DNA of 64,000 nucleotides, taken from CAWIKY01 sp963836905. GTDB lineage: Bacteria > Pseudomonadota > Alphaproteobacteria > Caulobacterales > Hyphomonadaceae. The notes beneath the pieces are model-generated. The model was not told where the DNA came from. It searched no databases and was given only the letters and a program-made list of their open reading frames with translations. Positions 8,625-19,365 of the stretch are shown here, in pieces. The translations under genes and the position numbers were made by a program. Every line of letters begins with the position of its first letter. Position 1 is the first letter of the stretch. The stretch is taken from NCBI GenBank assembly GCA_963836905.1, contig CAWIKY010000004.1, forward strand, positions 124,001 through 188,000, written 5' to 3'.

Positions 8625-9476
8625 TTGGCGTGCCATGGCTGCGCAGGGCTTTTCAGCATGCAATCCACCGGTCAGGTAGCTGAGGACACCGCTGCCAAGG
8701 CAAGCCAGAACAGCGATTATCGTGTCGGGACACTGGCGCAGCAACGCGGCGCGTCCAGCCTTGTATCGCCGTCCGCTAGCACTCTGGTCGCCGGTGCAGG
8801 CGCCTTGACCATCACACCGAACCGGACGCCCAGCTTCGCGCCAGCGGTATCGCTCAACAATTATTCGCCCGCGCGCGACAATCGCAAGACATTCACCTCG
8901 GGGGCACTCGGGCCCGAAGACTTTGCGTCAAAAACCCGCGCCGATCCGGTCGCGACCCTGTCTGCGGCCACCGATGGAGCGCGCTCATCCGCCGGGTCCT
9001 ATCTCACGCGCGGCGAGGCTGCTCGCACGACCCGGTCACGCACAGCGTTCACCGTTAATGCCGGAAACGCCATGACGGGCCTCGGCGTCGATCTCGCGCT
9101 TTCACCGCGCATCACCGTCGAGGAATCCGACGCGTTCCGCTCTACCCGCGCGGGCGCGGAAGTTCGCATTGGTCAGAACCTCGATCTGCGGGGCGCCGAT
9201 GCCGAAAACCCGAACTGGTATGTCTTCGCAGGCGCTGACGGCGAAGCCGTGGTCTGGGACATGCGTCAGGGCGGCGGAATGGACGTTGCCGGCGGGGCGT
9301 TCACCTTGCAGGACAAGGTGACGGTTGGCGACATGCAGGCCGGTATCTCCTTCGAGCAGGCAGGCACTCAGATGTCGGTCAGCTATATCCAGCGTGACTA
9401 TCGCTACGAGAACGGCGCACGCTCGCAAAGTGGCACCGAAGACTTCGCAGCGCTGACCCTGACCTGGCGTCGCTGA
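8625..9476 (+). CDS. Outer-membrane protein with LpxR/DUF2219-like C-terminus (tentative)
   Basis: The last 100 or so residues have the strand pattern of the DUF2219/LpxR barrel family: WYVFAGADGEAVVWDMRQGG, then DKVTVGDMQAGISF, MSVSYIQRDYRY, and a terminal ALTLTWRR with the aromatic-arginine ending of outer-membrane barrels. The first 110 residues are Ser/Thr/Ala-rich and low in complexity, and I cannot place them. Only 283 residues are present, against about 300-350 for LpxR, and the start is uncertain: TTG 8625 (shown) gives a Cys-rich, weak leader, ATG 8658 gives none. A frame-shifted signal peptide in 8570-8660 is possible given the indels in neighbouring genes. The stop is 6 bp from the convergent GH5 gene. 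Confidence 0.55.
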   Translation: MACHGCAGLFSMQSTGQVAEDTAAKASQNSDYRVGTLAQQRGASSLVSPSASTLVAGAGALTITPNRTPSFAPAVSLNNYSPARDNRKTFTSGALGPEDFASKTRADPVATLSAATDGARSSAGSYLTRGEAARTTRSRTAFTVNAGNAMTGLGVDLALSPRITVEESDAFRSTRAGAEVRIGQNLDLRGADAENPNWYVFAGADGEAVVWDMRQGGGMDVAGGAFTLQDKVTVGDMQAGISFEQAGTQMSVSYIQRDYRYENGARSQSGTEDFAALTLTWRR

Positions 9477-9482
9477 CCCGTT

Positions 9483-10513
9483 TCAGTCCCCGACAAGGGC
9501 CATGGTCAGAGCTGGAATGAAGCGTTCGCGCTCGAGATCGTATATTCCGAACTCGTTGGCCCAGTCCCAATAACACCAGCCAAACCCCTGCGCTTCCGCC
9601 TGTTTGCGGACGAACCGCGTCCAGTTGGCGCGGTCCGCCATGGCCGCAGCGCCGATAGGCCCCGAATTCGCCAACGAAGAGCGGCATTCCTGAAGCATCG
9701 CGCCATCCTGCCAGACGCGCGAAATCCTTCGCGATCGCCGCCCGGTCGCTGGCACTGCCCCAACTTATGCCAGTCGGCATTGGTTCTGACGTCCAGTGCG
9801 CCCCCTGATGGGTAAACTCGAACGGGTCATAGAAGTGAAACGTCGTGACCACGCGCGGATCAAATGGCGGGTTCGACTTCTCCAGCCCGATGAAATGTCC
9901 CCAGTGACCACCGCCCAGCACCACCCAGCGCGTCGGGTTGGTGCGGCGGATATCGGCCAGTATCCGGCGATTGAGCGCATCCACATGGGCGTAGGTCATG
10001 GCGGAATGTGGCTCGTTTACGGGCTCGAAGATGAGCCCCTCCGGCCAGTCCGCATAGCGGCGTGAAATCTGCTGCCAGATGGCTTCGAGGCGCGGTTCAT
10101 GGAGGTCCGGGTCTTCGTTCAGGGCGTTGTAATGGTGCACGTTGACGATGACATTCAGCCCGGCAGCAAGGCCCTGGCGGACGACCTCGTCTATACGTGC
10201 CAGAAACGCCGGATCGATCTGATAGGGCGCAGCGTCTTCGGTATGGGCCGCCCAGTTGATGGGGACGCGCACTGTATCAAAGCCCGCCTGCGCAATGCGG
10301 GTCATGTCGTCGGCGCGGATGGTGTAGCCCCATTCACCTTCGACGGGCGCTTCGAGGCCGCCGCCGAGGTTGATGCATGCGCAGATTGGCGAGGCCGCGA
10401 TAACGGTTCCGGTTCGCGGCTCGAACTTAGGGCCGTCGGCCTGCGCAAAGGCGAGCCAGGCGAAGACGCCGCAGCGCGCCAAGTGCGAGAGTGATGAGGA
10501 CGAAGCGAAACAT
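9483..10513 (-). pseudogene. Glycoside hydrolase family 5 (cellulase-like), two frameshifts
   Basis: Secreted GH5 beta-glycanase fold, about 340 residues once repaired. The acid/base motif FEPVNEPH and the nucleophile motif FVGEFGA are both present, as are NVHHYN and FHFYDPFEF. Two single-base insertions break the frame. One lies near 10466-10474, inside the signal peptide: MFRFVLITLALGAL is in one frame and FAWLAFAQADG in the next. The other lies near 9650-9660, just after FVGEFGAY, where GAAAMADRANW continues in a new frame to LTMALVGD. The span is 1031 bp, two more than a multiple of three, as expected for two insertions. Either a decayed gene or uncorrected indels; substrate unknown. Confidence 0.8.
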
Positions 10514-10647
10514 GATGTGTCCGGGTGTCGGGAGAGACCGTCATGGCAGACAAACCGCGCCAGAGCCTTAATGCGCAGATGTGAATTGTGGCGGCCGGAA
10601 ACCTGCGTGTTCGGTGTGATCCCGGAATGGCACAGCCCCCAACGCCT

Positions 10648-10676
10648 CCCCGGAATGGCGCCAGCCATATCCGGGG
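10648..10676. repeat. Palindromic repeat, family A copy 1
   Basis: A 29-bp near-perfect hairpin whose left arm CCCCGGAATGGC pairs with the right arm GCCATATCCGGGG (one bulge), followed by CAGCC. A copy with the same arms and the same trailing CAGCC lies at 19220-19247. This copy sits between the 5' end of the GH5 gene and the 3' end of the 2OG oxygenase gene, both on the minus strand, in about 240 bp of otherwise gene-free sequence. A partial arm (CCCGGAATGGCACAGCC) starts near 10621. Confidence 0.65.
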
Positions 10677-10755
10677 CAGCCCTTCCTCCACGCCCTGCAC
10701 CGCTCATCCGTCAGGCTGGCCGCTTTTGAGGCACAATCAGGCCTGAACCGCCCCC

Positions 10756-11596
10756 TCAGACGAAGACCGGGCCGAAGCCTTTTTCCCTGAACCATTTCGT
10801 CAGCACGTATTTTTCCCCCCGCAAAGGTTTCATGCCGTGATGAAGCGTGGCCGGGATGGGTTGGCCCCCAGCGTCCAGATTGTTCCAGATTAGCGCGCTG
10901 CCCTGACGCGGCCGGAACCGGCGATCCAGATGCGGAAAGCGGGTCGCGCCGCCCGCCGCCACGTCGTTCAGATAGACCATGAAGGTCCAGGTCCGCTGGC
11001 CACGATCCCCGGTATTGGCAGCAAAACTGGGTGTGCTGGCATCGAAATAGTCCGTATGCGAACGAAACTCCTGACCGGTCTCGTATTTCTGGCCCTGAAT
11101 GGCTTCAGAATAGGGCCAGTTATATGCCCAGACCTTCGCAGATACGCGCATCTGTATCATGGACGATCGGCTCGGTCAGCGCACCCAGATCGCAGGTCTT
11201 GCTGGTCCGGTAGAGCGCATCCGGCGGTTCGTCGGTAACGGTGGAGGGGCGCAGGTTTGCCTCTATGAGCGCCATAAGCGCCTCGCAGGTTCTTGCCTCG
11301 AGAAATTCGTCCCAGACGAAGATTTGCGTGTCCCGCGCGGGAAGCTGTTTCAGACCCGGCGTTGCGCGGACGCGCTGCGTCAACGCACACGCAGCGTAAT
11401 CGGCAAATGACGCCCCGACCGTCAATCCGTCCGCCGCCGGCCCCATAGCGGCACGGATAAACACCTCATCGAGCCCGTGCGTTCGCATCTGGTCGGTCAG
11501 AGCGTTCGGCAGGCTACCGCGCCGCAGATTGAGCACGCACCAGTCGGACCAGGCACGCAGCTTGTCGTCGGCCAAAGTCATTGTATCCTCCGGCAT
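10756..11596 (-). pseudogene. 2OG-Fe(II) oxygenase (prolyl 4-hydroxylase type), one frameshift
   Basis: About 280 residues if repaired. The double-stranded beta-helix core is visible: FRSHTDYFD (iron ligands His and Asp), FMVYLNDVAAGGATRFP, and LHHGMKPLRGEKYVLTKWF with the distal His and the Lys that binds 2-oxoglutarate. The N-terminal half ends in RICEGLGI and the C-terminal half continues NWPYSEAIQGQKY in another frame; one extra base near 11120-11125 explains this (841 bp, one over a multiple of three). The ATG at 11596 is chosen over 11581 by reading length only. It is divergent from leuC, with 67 bp between the starts. Confidence 0.8.
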
Positions 11597-11663
11597 GGAT
11601 GGGCATCTTTCGCCCTTGATACTGAAGCAGACAGTCGGTCTGCAAGCCGGAACGGACAATGCA

Positions 11664-13064
11664 ATGAGCGGCAAGACACTCTATGACCGGATTTTCGAGG
11701 CGCATCTGGTTGATGAGAGCCCCGATGGCGATGCCATCCTGTTCATCGATTTGCACCTCATCCATGAAGTGACGACGCCGCAGGCTTTTTCGGGGCTCGA
11801 CGCGGCGTCCCGAAAGGTCCGGCGGCCTGACCTGACGCTGGCCGTGGCAGACCATAACACACCCACGGAAGGCCAGGCGCTCGGCACGTCGCATGTGAAG
11901 GATTTGCAGGCGCGCGAGCAATTGCAGACGCTCGAGCGTAATGTGGCGGCACACGGTATCGAGTTCTTTCCCATGGGTGACCTTCGCAACGGGATCGTAC
12001 ATGTGGTGGGGCCTGAACAGGGACGTTCCCAGCCCGGCATGACGATCGTCTGCGGCGACAGCCACACCTCCACGCACGGGGCATTCGGCGCGCTTGCGCA
12101 CGGCATCGGCACCAGCGAGGTCGAGCACGTTCTGGCCACACAGACCCTTCGCACCCGCAAGATGAAGAACATGAAGGTCGAGATCGTGGGAGAGCTGCCG
12201 GACGGCGTCGGACCCAAGGATCTGGCCCTGCACATCTGTGCGGTGATGGGCACGGCAGGCGGTACGGGCTGCGTGATCGAGTATATGGGTGATGCGATTT
12301 CCGCATTCAGCATGGAAGAGCGGATGACGCTCTGCAATCTCTCTATCGAAGCCGGTGCCCGGGCCGGGCTGATCGCACCGGACGAGAAAACTTTCCAGTA
12401 TCTGCTCGGACGACCGGCAGTGCCGAAAGGCGGCGGCTGGCAGATGGCGGTCGATCACTGGAAGACGCTGCAATCCGATGCGGATGCGCATTGGGACGAG
12501 GTGCTCACCATTCAGGCAAAGGATGTCGCCCCGACCGTGACCTGGGGCACCAGCCCCGAACAGGCGCTGCCACTGACCGGCAAGGCACCTGTGCCAGCCG
12601 AGATCATCGATCCGCACAGACGCGAGGCCGCACGCCGCTCGCTCGATTATATGGGCATCGAGGCAGGCGCGGTGCTCGCCGACCTGAAGATCGACCGGGT
12701 CTTCATCGGCTCCTGCACCAATTCGCGGATCGAGGATTTGCGCGCGGCGGCTGAAGAAGTCGGCGGACGCAAGGTCGCCGATGGCGTGCGGGCGATGGTG
12801 GTGCCCGGGTCAGGACTGGTGCGCTCACAGGCCGAAAGCGAAGGGCTGGACGAGATATTTCTCGATGCCGGATTTGAATGGCGCGAACCCGGATGTTCGA
12901 TGTGTCTGGGCATGAACCCGGATATTCTGGCACCGGGAGAGCGCTGCGCCTCCACCTCGAACCGCAATTTCGAGGGACGTCAGGGTCGCGGCGGTCGCAC
13001 TCACCTCATGAGCCCGCGTCTGGCAGCGCGAGCAGCACTGTCCGGAACGCTGGGCGGGGTGTGA
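11664..13064 (+). CDS. leuC: 3-isopropylmalate dehydratase large subunit
   Basis: Aconitase-family [4Fe-4S] subunit that isomerises 2- to 3-isopropylmalate in leucine synthesis. From the ATG at 11664 (MSGKTLYDRIFEAH) the length is 466 residues, the family norm; an upstream in-frame ATG at 11529 would add 45 residues of non-conserved sequence that overlap the divergent gene. Cluster ligands are visible: IGSCTNSRIED (first Cys) and the pair GCSMCLGMNPD. Also seen are CGDSHTSTHGAFG and the C-terminal GRGGRTHLMSP. The small subunit leuD, usually next door, is not in this window; glnD follows instead. Confidence 0.96.
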   Translation: MSGKTLYDRIFEAHLVDESPDGDAILFIDLHLIHEVTTPQAFSGLDAASRKVRRPDLTLAVADHNTPTEGQALGTSHVKDLQAREQLQTLERNVAAHGIEFFPMGDLRNGIVHVVGPEQGRSQPGMTIVCGDSHTSTHGAFGALAHGIGTSEVEHVLATQTLRTRKMKNMKVEIVGELPDGVGPKDLALHICAVMGTAGGTGCVIEYMGDAISAFSMEERMTLCNLSIEAGARAGLIAPDEKTFQYLLGRPAVPKGGGWQMAVDHWKTLQSDADAHWDEVLTIQAKDVAPTVTWGTSPEQALPLTGKAPVPAEIIDPHRREAARRSLDYMGIEAGAVLADLKIDRVFIGSCTNSRIEDLRAAAEEVGGRKVADGVRAMVVPGSGLVRSQAESEGLDEIFLDAGFEWREPGCSMCLGMNPDILAPGERCASTSNRNFEGRQGRGGRTHLMSPRLAARAALSGTLGGV

Positions 13065-13168
13065 CGGGGCCGAATGGCACCAATGACCGGATGACGGCTC
13101 GCAGAACAGGAGCAGCGACGCAGATCAAACCGTTTCCGGAAAGGGCTGAAACGCTTTAGGACAGGATC

Positions 13169-16028
13169 ATGGCCGACACTCTCGATACCTCTTCAGTCCG
13201 TTCGCTCAGCAACCGTCAGGATCGTGCGCCCAAGCCCAAACCCTGGCGGATGGCTTCAGTCATTGACGGTCGCCAGTTGCGGGTCCAGCTCTCAGCTGCT
13301 GCGCTGGAGCATATCGGTGAGGACAAGGCGCTCCGGGCCCGCGCTCTGGAACTGCTGCACGGCGCATTGTTCCGTGGACGGATGATCGCGCAGGAACGCT
13401 TGCGCGACGGTGCCGACGGGCTTGATATTGCGCGGCTACTTGCGGCGGTACAGGACGAGGTCCTGCAGGCACTGTATGACTTTACCGTCGCGCATGTCTT
13501 CCGGGCCCGGAACCCGACGCAAGCGGAACGCATGGCCCTGTTCGCCGTCGGCGGGTATGGCCGCGGCGTGCTTGCGCCATCGTCGGATATCGATTTGCTC
13601 TTTGTACGGAACTACAAGCAGACGGCGTGGGCCGAGAGCGTGATCGAGTACATGCTCTACATGCTTTGGGACATGGGGCTGAAGGTCGGGCACGCCTTCC
13701 GGACAGTGGACGAATGCATACGCCTGTGCCGCGAGGATCTGAATACCCAGACCGCTTTGCTGGATGCCCGGTTCCTGCTGGGCGACGCCGAACTCGGTAC
13801 CGATCTTCTGACCCGTTTCAGCAAGGATGTGATGGAGGGCCGCGAGGACAAGTTCATCGCCGGCAAGCTGGCCGAACGCAATGCACGCCATGACCGCCAG
13901 GGCAGTACGCGCTACGTCGTCGAACCAAACGTCAAGGAAGGCAAGGGCGGCTTGCGTGATCTGCAGACGCTGTTCTGGCTGGTAAAAGCCTCCTATGGCG
14001 GGACCACCATCGAAGACATCCTGCGCAACCGCAACGTCTTCACGCCGCGCGAAGCCCGAACCTTCAAGAAGGCGGCACGCTTTCTGTGGACGGTCCGGTG
14101 TCAGCTTCACTATCTGACAGGTCGCCATGAAGAACGGCTGACCTTCGACGTACAGCCGGAGATCGCACAGCGCCTCAGTTTCGAGGACCGTGACGGACGT
14201 CTCGGGGTCGAGCGTTTCATGAAGCGCTATTTTCTCGTGGCAAAGGATGTCGGCGTGCTGACCCGCATTCTGTGCGCCCGTCTGGAGGCGGAAAACCGCA
14301 AGGAGCTTCCCGAGATATTCCGTATACTGACGGGAAAGCGCGACGACCCTTTCGACAGCCCTGATTTCATCATGCGCAATGCCAGGCTTTCCATTCGTGA
14401 CGAACATCTGTTCGAGACGTCCCCGATTGCGATGCTGAAGCTGTTCGAACTGGCCGACACCCACGAACTGGACATCCATCCGGTCGCGTTTTCGGCTGTC
14501 ATGCGGTCCCTGCACCATTTCAGTCCGGAGGCGCGCAAGAGCGAAGAGGCCTGCAAGCTGTTCCTCCATCTCCTGATGGATTCCCGGTCTCCCGGACGCA
14601 TCCTGCGCATGATGAACGAGTCCGGTCTGCTGGGGCGCATGGTGCCGGAGTTTGGCGGCATCGTCGCCCAGACCCAGTTCAACATGTACCACTCCTACAC
14701 GGTTGACGAGCACACGCTGCGGGCAGTCGAGACCCTCTCCGAAATCGAGCGTGCCGAGGGCGAAACCATTCATCCGCTCGCCAAGCGTCTGATGGGCGAA
14801 ATCGAGGGACGCAGGGCGCTCTATCTGGCCATGTTGCTTCACGATACCGGCAAGGGTCATGGAGACCAGCAGATCGAGGGCGCGAAGACCGCCGCGCGCG
14901 CCTCCGAACGGCTCGGGCTGGACCCGGAAGAGGTTCGCCTGATCTCCTGGCTCGTCGGCAATCATCTTGAGATGAGCGATACCGCGCAGAAACGGGATAT
15001 TTCCGACCCGCGCACGATTGCATCTTTCGCCAACACGGTCGGTACGGTCGAACGCCTGCGATTGCTCCTTATACTGACGGTCGCCGATATCCGGGCGGTC
15101 GGTCCGGGTATCTGGAATGGCTGGAAGGGCCAGCTGCTACGCGATCTCTATGAAGCGACCGCGCCGGTCCTGAAGGAAACGAGCGAACGCGAGGCCCATG
15201 CGGCGCACGAGATCGAGGCCCGCGCGGCCCGCGCACGTGCCGAGCTGGCAGCTTCACGCGCCCGCATCCCGCCCCTCATGCTGGAAATGGACGCCGCCTA
15301 CTGGTCGACCTACGACATGAACGACCTGACATGGCAGGCAGATGCACTCGAACGCTCCACCCAACGCCCGGTCATCGACCTGCAGATCAATCAGGAGACA
15401 TCGAGTGTCGAATTGATGGTGGCCCATAACGACCGTCTCGACCTTTTCGCAGATATCGTGGCGGCCATTACCACGCAAGGGGCGAGCATTGCCGCGGCGC
15501 AGATTTTTACGGGCGAGAGTGGCGGCGTGATCGACGTCTTCGTTCTGCAGGATGAGGAGGGCGGGCTGTTCGCAGCGGGCGAGACCTCGCGGCTGGACCG
15601 TCTGAAAAAGACCGTTCGCGACTCCATTCTTGGCGATGCACCGGAACCGAAACGCAAGCCCGGCCCTGAAAAGCGCCGCGAGGCGGTCTTCCTTATCGAT
15701 CCCTGAGGTCAGTTTCGACAATGAAGGCTCGCGCGATTACACCATTCTGGAGGTGACGGCCAAGGACAGGCCGGGCCTGCTTTATGATCTGGCGCAGGTG
15801 TTTGCGGCCCACAAGCTCCGGCTCGATTCTGCCCATCTGGGCAGCTATGGCGAGCGGGTGACGGATATCTTCTATATCCAGACCGCCGAGCAGGAGAAAC
15901 TCAAGCCCGGCAAATGGCGCGACGGTCTCAGTGCGGCGCTGTGCGAGGTGATGAAGCTGGACCGCTACGATGCCCCACGCACCCCGGCCCGGGTTCTGGC
16001 GCGTTCGCGGTCTGCTGAAAGCTTCTGA
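13169..16028 (+). CDS. glnD: Bifunctional [protein-PII] uridylyltransferase / uridylyl-removing enzyme, frameshifted near 15702
   Basis: Senses glutamine and (de)uridylylates PII proteins. Domains in order: nucleotidyltransferase (VGGYGRGVLAPSSDIDLLF, about 125-145), the GlnD-specific helical part (NVKEGKGGLRDLQ), an HD domain (LLHDTGKGHGDQQ, about 552-564) and two ACT domains. The first ACT domain is complete (about 750-815). The second (DYTILEVTAKDRPGLLYDLA) continues in another frame, because AVFLIDP is followed by a stop at 15704-15706 that disappears if one C of the CCC at 15701-15703 is removed (EVSFDNEG then follows). The span is 2860 bp, one over a multiple of three. Repaired length is near 952 residues, normal for the family; a sequence indel is most likely. 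Confidence 0.93.
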
Positions 16029-16032
16029 CCCG

Positions 16033-17628
16033 ATGAACCGCACCGTCCATGAGCGCCCGATGAGCGTCGTTCGCAACACCGCCACGCAGGCCGGGCTGAC
16101 ACTGGTCAGCCGTGCGCTGGGTTTCGTCCGGGACATTCTCCTCGCCGCCCGCATCGGTGCGGGGCCGGTGGGCGATGCCTGGACGACGGCGCTGATGTTT
16201 CCCAACCTCTTCCGGCGCATCTTTGCCGAAGGGGCGTTCGCCTCCGCCTTCGTACCTGTGTATGCAAGAACGCTGGAAGCTGACGGGCCGGAAGCGGCGG
16301 CAGACGTGGCGGCAGACGCGTTCCGGGCACTTTTCGCCTTTACCGCCCTCCTGACAATTCTGGCGCAGATCGCCATGCCATGGGTTTTGTTGCTGGTTCA
16401 TGGCGGGCAGGCGGACGATTCTGAAAACTACGATCTGGCGGTGCTGCTGACGCGGATCACCATGCCGTATCTGACCTTCATGTCGCTAACGGCGCTGCTC
16501 TCCGGCGTGCTGAATGCCGGTGGGCGGTTTCTGCTCTCTGCCGGTGCGCCAACCCTGCTCAATATCTGTCTGATCGGCGCGGCGTATGTGAGCGATGCGC
16601 CGGTGGAGACAACCAAGGCTGCGGCCTGGGCAACGACATTCGCTGGCGCCTTGCAGGTCCTGCTGGTCTGGTGGGGTGTCCGACGGGCAAAGGTTAAACT
16701 GAACGTCTTCGCCCTGCCGCGCATCACGCCGAATGTGAAGCGGGTCATGGCGCTCGCCATTCCGGGCACGATTGCCGCCAGCGGGACGCAGATCAACATC
16801 ATCGTCAGCCAGTCGCTCGCCAGCTTCGAAGTCGGGGCGAAGACCTGGCTTTACTATGCCGACCGGCTTTACCAGTTACCACTGGGACTCGTCGGCGTTG
16901 CTGTCGGTATCGCGATCCTGCCACGCCTGTCGCGCGCCGCCCGCAGCGCCGACCAATCCACGGCGACAGCAACCATGGACGAAGGCATCGGGCTGGCACT
17001 GGCGCTGACCCTGCCTGCTGCCGTCGCGCTGCTGGTCGCCCCCGCTTTGCTCGTGGACGGGATATATGCCCGCGCTGCTTTTACCAGTTTCGACGCGCAG
17101 CAGGCGGGGCGGGCGCTCTTGCACTATGCCTGGGGCGTGCCGGCCTTCGTGCTGATCAAGGTCCTCGCCCCGGCCTATTTTGCCCGCGAAGACACCAGGA
17201 CCCCGATGCGGTTCGCGCTGGTCTCGGTCGGGGTGAATACCGTTCTGGGTGCCGGACTTTTCTTCTGGCTGAACACCGTCGGGGATGCGGGCTTTGTCGG
17301 ACTGGCCGTCGCGACGAGCACGGCGGGCTGGATCAATGTCATCCTGCTGAGCGGAACGCTCATCTCGCGCGGCTGGTATCGCCCCGGCCGGACACTCATC
17401 TCCCGCTGCGTCCGCGCACTGGCCGCCTCTGCGGTCATGGGGGCTGCGCTGGTTCTTGCAGCTGCACAGTTCGCGGGGCTGCGGGATTTCGCAGGCGGCA
17501 GTTCGCTGCTTGCCACACTTCTCTTCGTACTGTTCGGCATGGCGGTCTATGCGCTGGCGGCACTGGCAACAGGGGCCGTCCGGCTTTCAGACGCAAAGGC
17601 TCTGGCAAGACGCGGGCCGAGCGACTAG
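16033..17628 (+). CDS. murJ: Lipid II flippase MurJ (MOP family)
   Basis: Inner-membrane flippase that exports lipid II for peptidoglycan synthesis. About 531 residues with roughly 13-14 hydrophobic segments, typical of MurJ/MviN. The N-terminal signature SVVRNTATQAGLTLVSRALG and FVRDILLAARIGAG with GDAWTTA is characteristic. The start ATG at 16033 lies 4 bp after the glnD stop; an in-frame ATG at 16060 (MSVVRN) is an equally good alternative. Its position between glnD and trpS matches many alphaproteobacteria. The downstream gap to trpS is 11 bp, so glnD-murJ-trpS probably forms one transcript. Confidence 0.93.
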   Translation: MNRTVHERPMSVVRNTATQAGLTLVSRALGFVRDILLAARIGAGPVGDAWTTALMFPNLFRRIFAEGAFASAFVPVYARTLEADGPEAAADVAADAFRALFAFTALLTILAQIAMPWVLLLVHGGQADDSENYDLAVLLTRITMPYLTFMSLTALLSGVLNAGGRFLLSAGAPTLLNICLIGAAYVSDAPVETTKAAAWATTFAGALQVLLVWWGVRRAKVKLNVFALPRITPNVKRVMALAIPGTIAASGTQINIIVSQSLASFEVGAKTWLYYADRLYQLPLGLVGVAVGIAILPRLSRAARSADQSTATATMDEGIGLALALTLPAAVALLVAPALLVDGIYARAAFTSFDAQQAGRALLHYAWGVPAFVLIKVLAPAYFAREDTRTPMRFALVSVGVNTVLGAGLFFWLNTVGDAGFVGLAVATSTAGWINVILLSGTLISRGWYRPGRTLISRCVRALAASAVMGAALVLAAAQFAGLRDFAGGSSLLATLLFVLFGMAVYALAALATGAVRLSDAKALARRGPSD

Positions 17629-17639
17629 AGAGAGCCGCT

Positions 17640-18676
<1,037 letters not shown>

Positions 18677-18705
18677 CAAGACCGCCGAGACTGGAGACCA
18701 GGATC

Positions 18706-19200
18706 ATGCAAAAGACGCTTCTTCCCCTCATCGCCCTGATCGGGGCCGCCATGTTGCCAGCCGCTTGCGGGAACGCCTCGCAGACTGATGAAACCCCTGT
18801 TGAGGGCGCTATCCAGGTCGAGGATGACGGCATTGTGGTTCTGAACCCGACCGTGACCCTTCCGCCCGCCGGACGCGACGTAACGGCGGCTTATTTCTCG
18901 ATCACTTCGTCGCTTGAGAGCGATGCGCGTATCATTGCCGCAAGCAGTGTCGATGCAGAATCCGCCGAACTTCATACCCACACCATGCAGGACGGCATGA
19001 TGGCCATGCGCCGCGTCGATGGTGTTGACCTGCCCGCCGGAGAGAACGTGATGTTCGAGCGCGGCGGACTGCACGTCATGCTGTTCGGTGTTTCGCCCTC
19101 GCTGGTGAGCGGAGACATGCTGACCATCGACCTGACCATCGAGACAGATGACGGAGAAGAAACGGTCAGCTTCCAGGCACCCGTAGTAGCGATGGGCTAG
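18706..19200 (+). CDS. Copper chaperone PCu(A)C-type lipoprotein (DUF461)
   Basis: Periplasmic copper-binding protein of the PCuAC/DUF461 family, which delivers Cu(I) to cytochrome oxidase. The first 21 residues form a lipoprotein signal with the lipobox PAAC (Cys21). The family metal site is visible as ELHTHTMQDGMMAMR followed about 20 residues later by GGLHVMLFGV, giving the His/Met set. At 164 residues the length fits. No SCO1 or oxidase gene is nearby. It follows trpS by 29 bp and is followed by palindromic repeat family A copy 2, which may mark the transcript end. Confidence 0.88.
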   Translation: MQKTLLPLIALIGAAMLPAACGNASQTDETPVEGAIQVEDDGIVVLNPTVTLPPAGRDVTAAYFSITSSLESDARIIAASSVDAESAELHTHTMQDGMMAMRRVDGVDLPAGENVMFERGGLHVMLFGVSPSLVSGDMLTIDLTIETDDGEETVSFQAPVVAMG

Positions 19201-19219
19201 ACCGGTTCTGGCTGGTTCT

Positions 19220-19247
19220 CCCCGGAGTGGCGACGCCATATCCGGGG
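19220..19247. repeat. Palindromic repeat, family A copy 2
   Basis: A 28-bp hairpin with left arm CCCCGGAGTGGC, loop GAC and right arm GCCATATCCGGGG, then CAGCC. It shares arms and flank with 10648-10676 while the loop and one arm base differ, so the pairing is kept although the sequence changed. It sits 19 bp after the PCuAC stop codon, in the gap before the nfu-like gene. Confidence 0.65.
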
Positions 19248-19365
19248 CAGCCTGTCACTCGGAGATCTACAAACGCTGCCATCAACTTGAAAAGACCGGC
19301 GCAAGGCGTCACTTCCAGACCTGAGACACCCGACAAGCGAAACATACCGCTCAGGACGCCCGACC

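Noticed and set aside
8228..8679. Two overlapping small plus-strand frames before the LpxR-like gene
   Set aside because: No signal peptide, motif or ribosome-binding site; low-quality composition.
13061..13159. 32-codon GTG-initiated frame between leuC and glnD
   Set aside because: It overlaps the leuC stop but has no ribosome-binding site or motif; probably spacer sequence.
13436..14965. 509-residue minus-strand open frame inside glnD
   Set aside because: Entirely antisense to conserved GlnD domains; no recognisable domain or initiation site.
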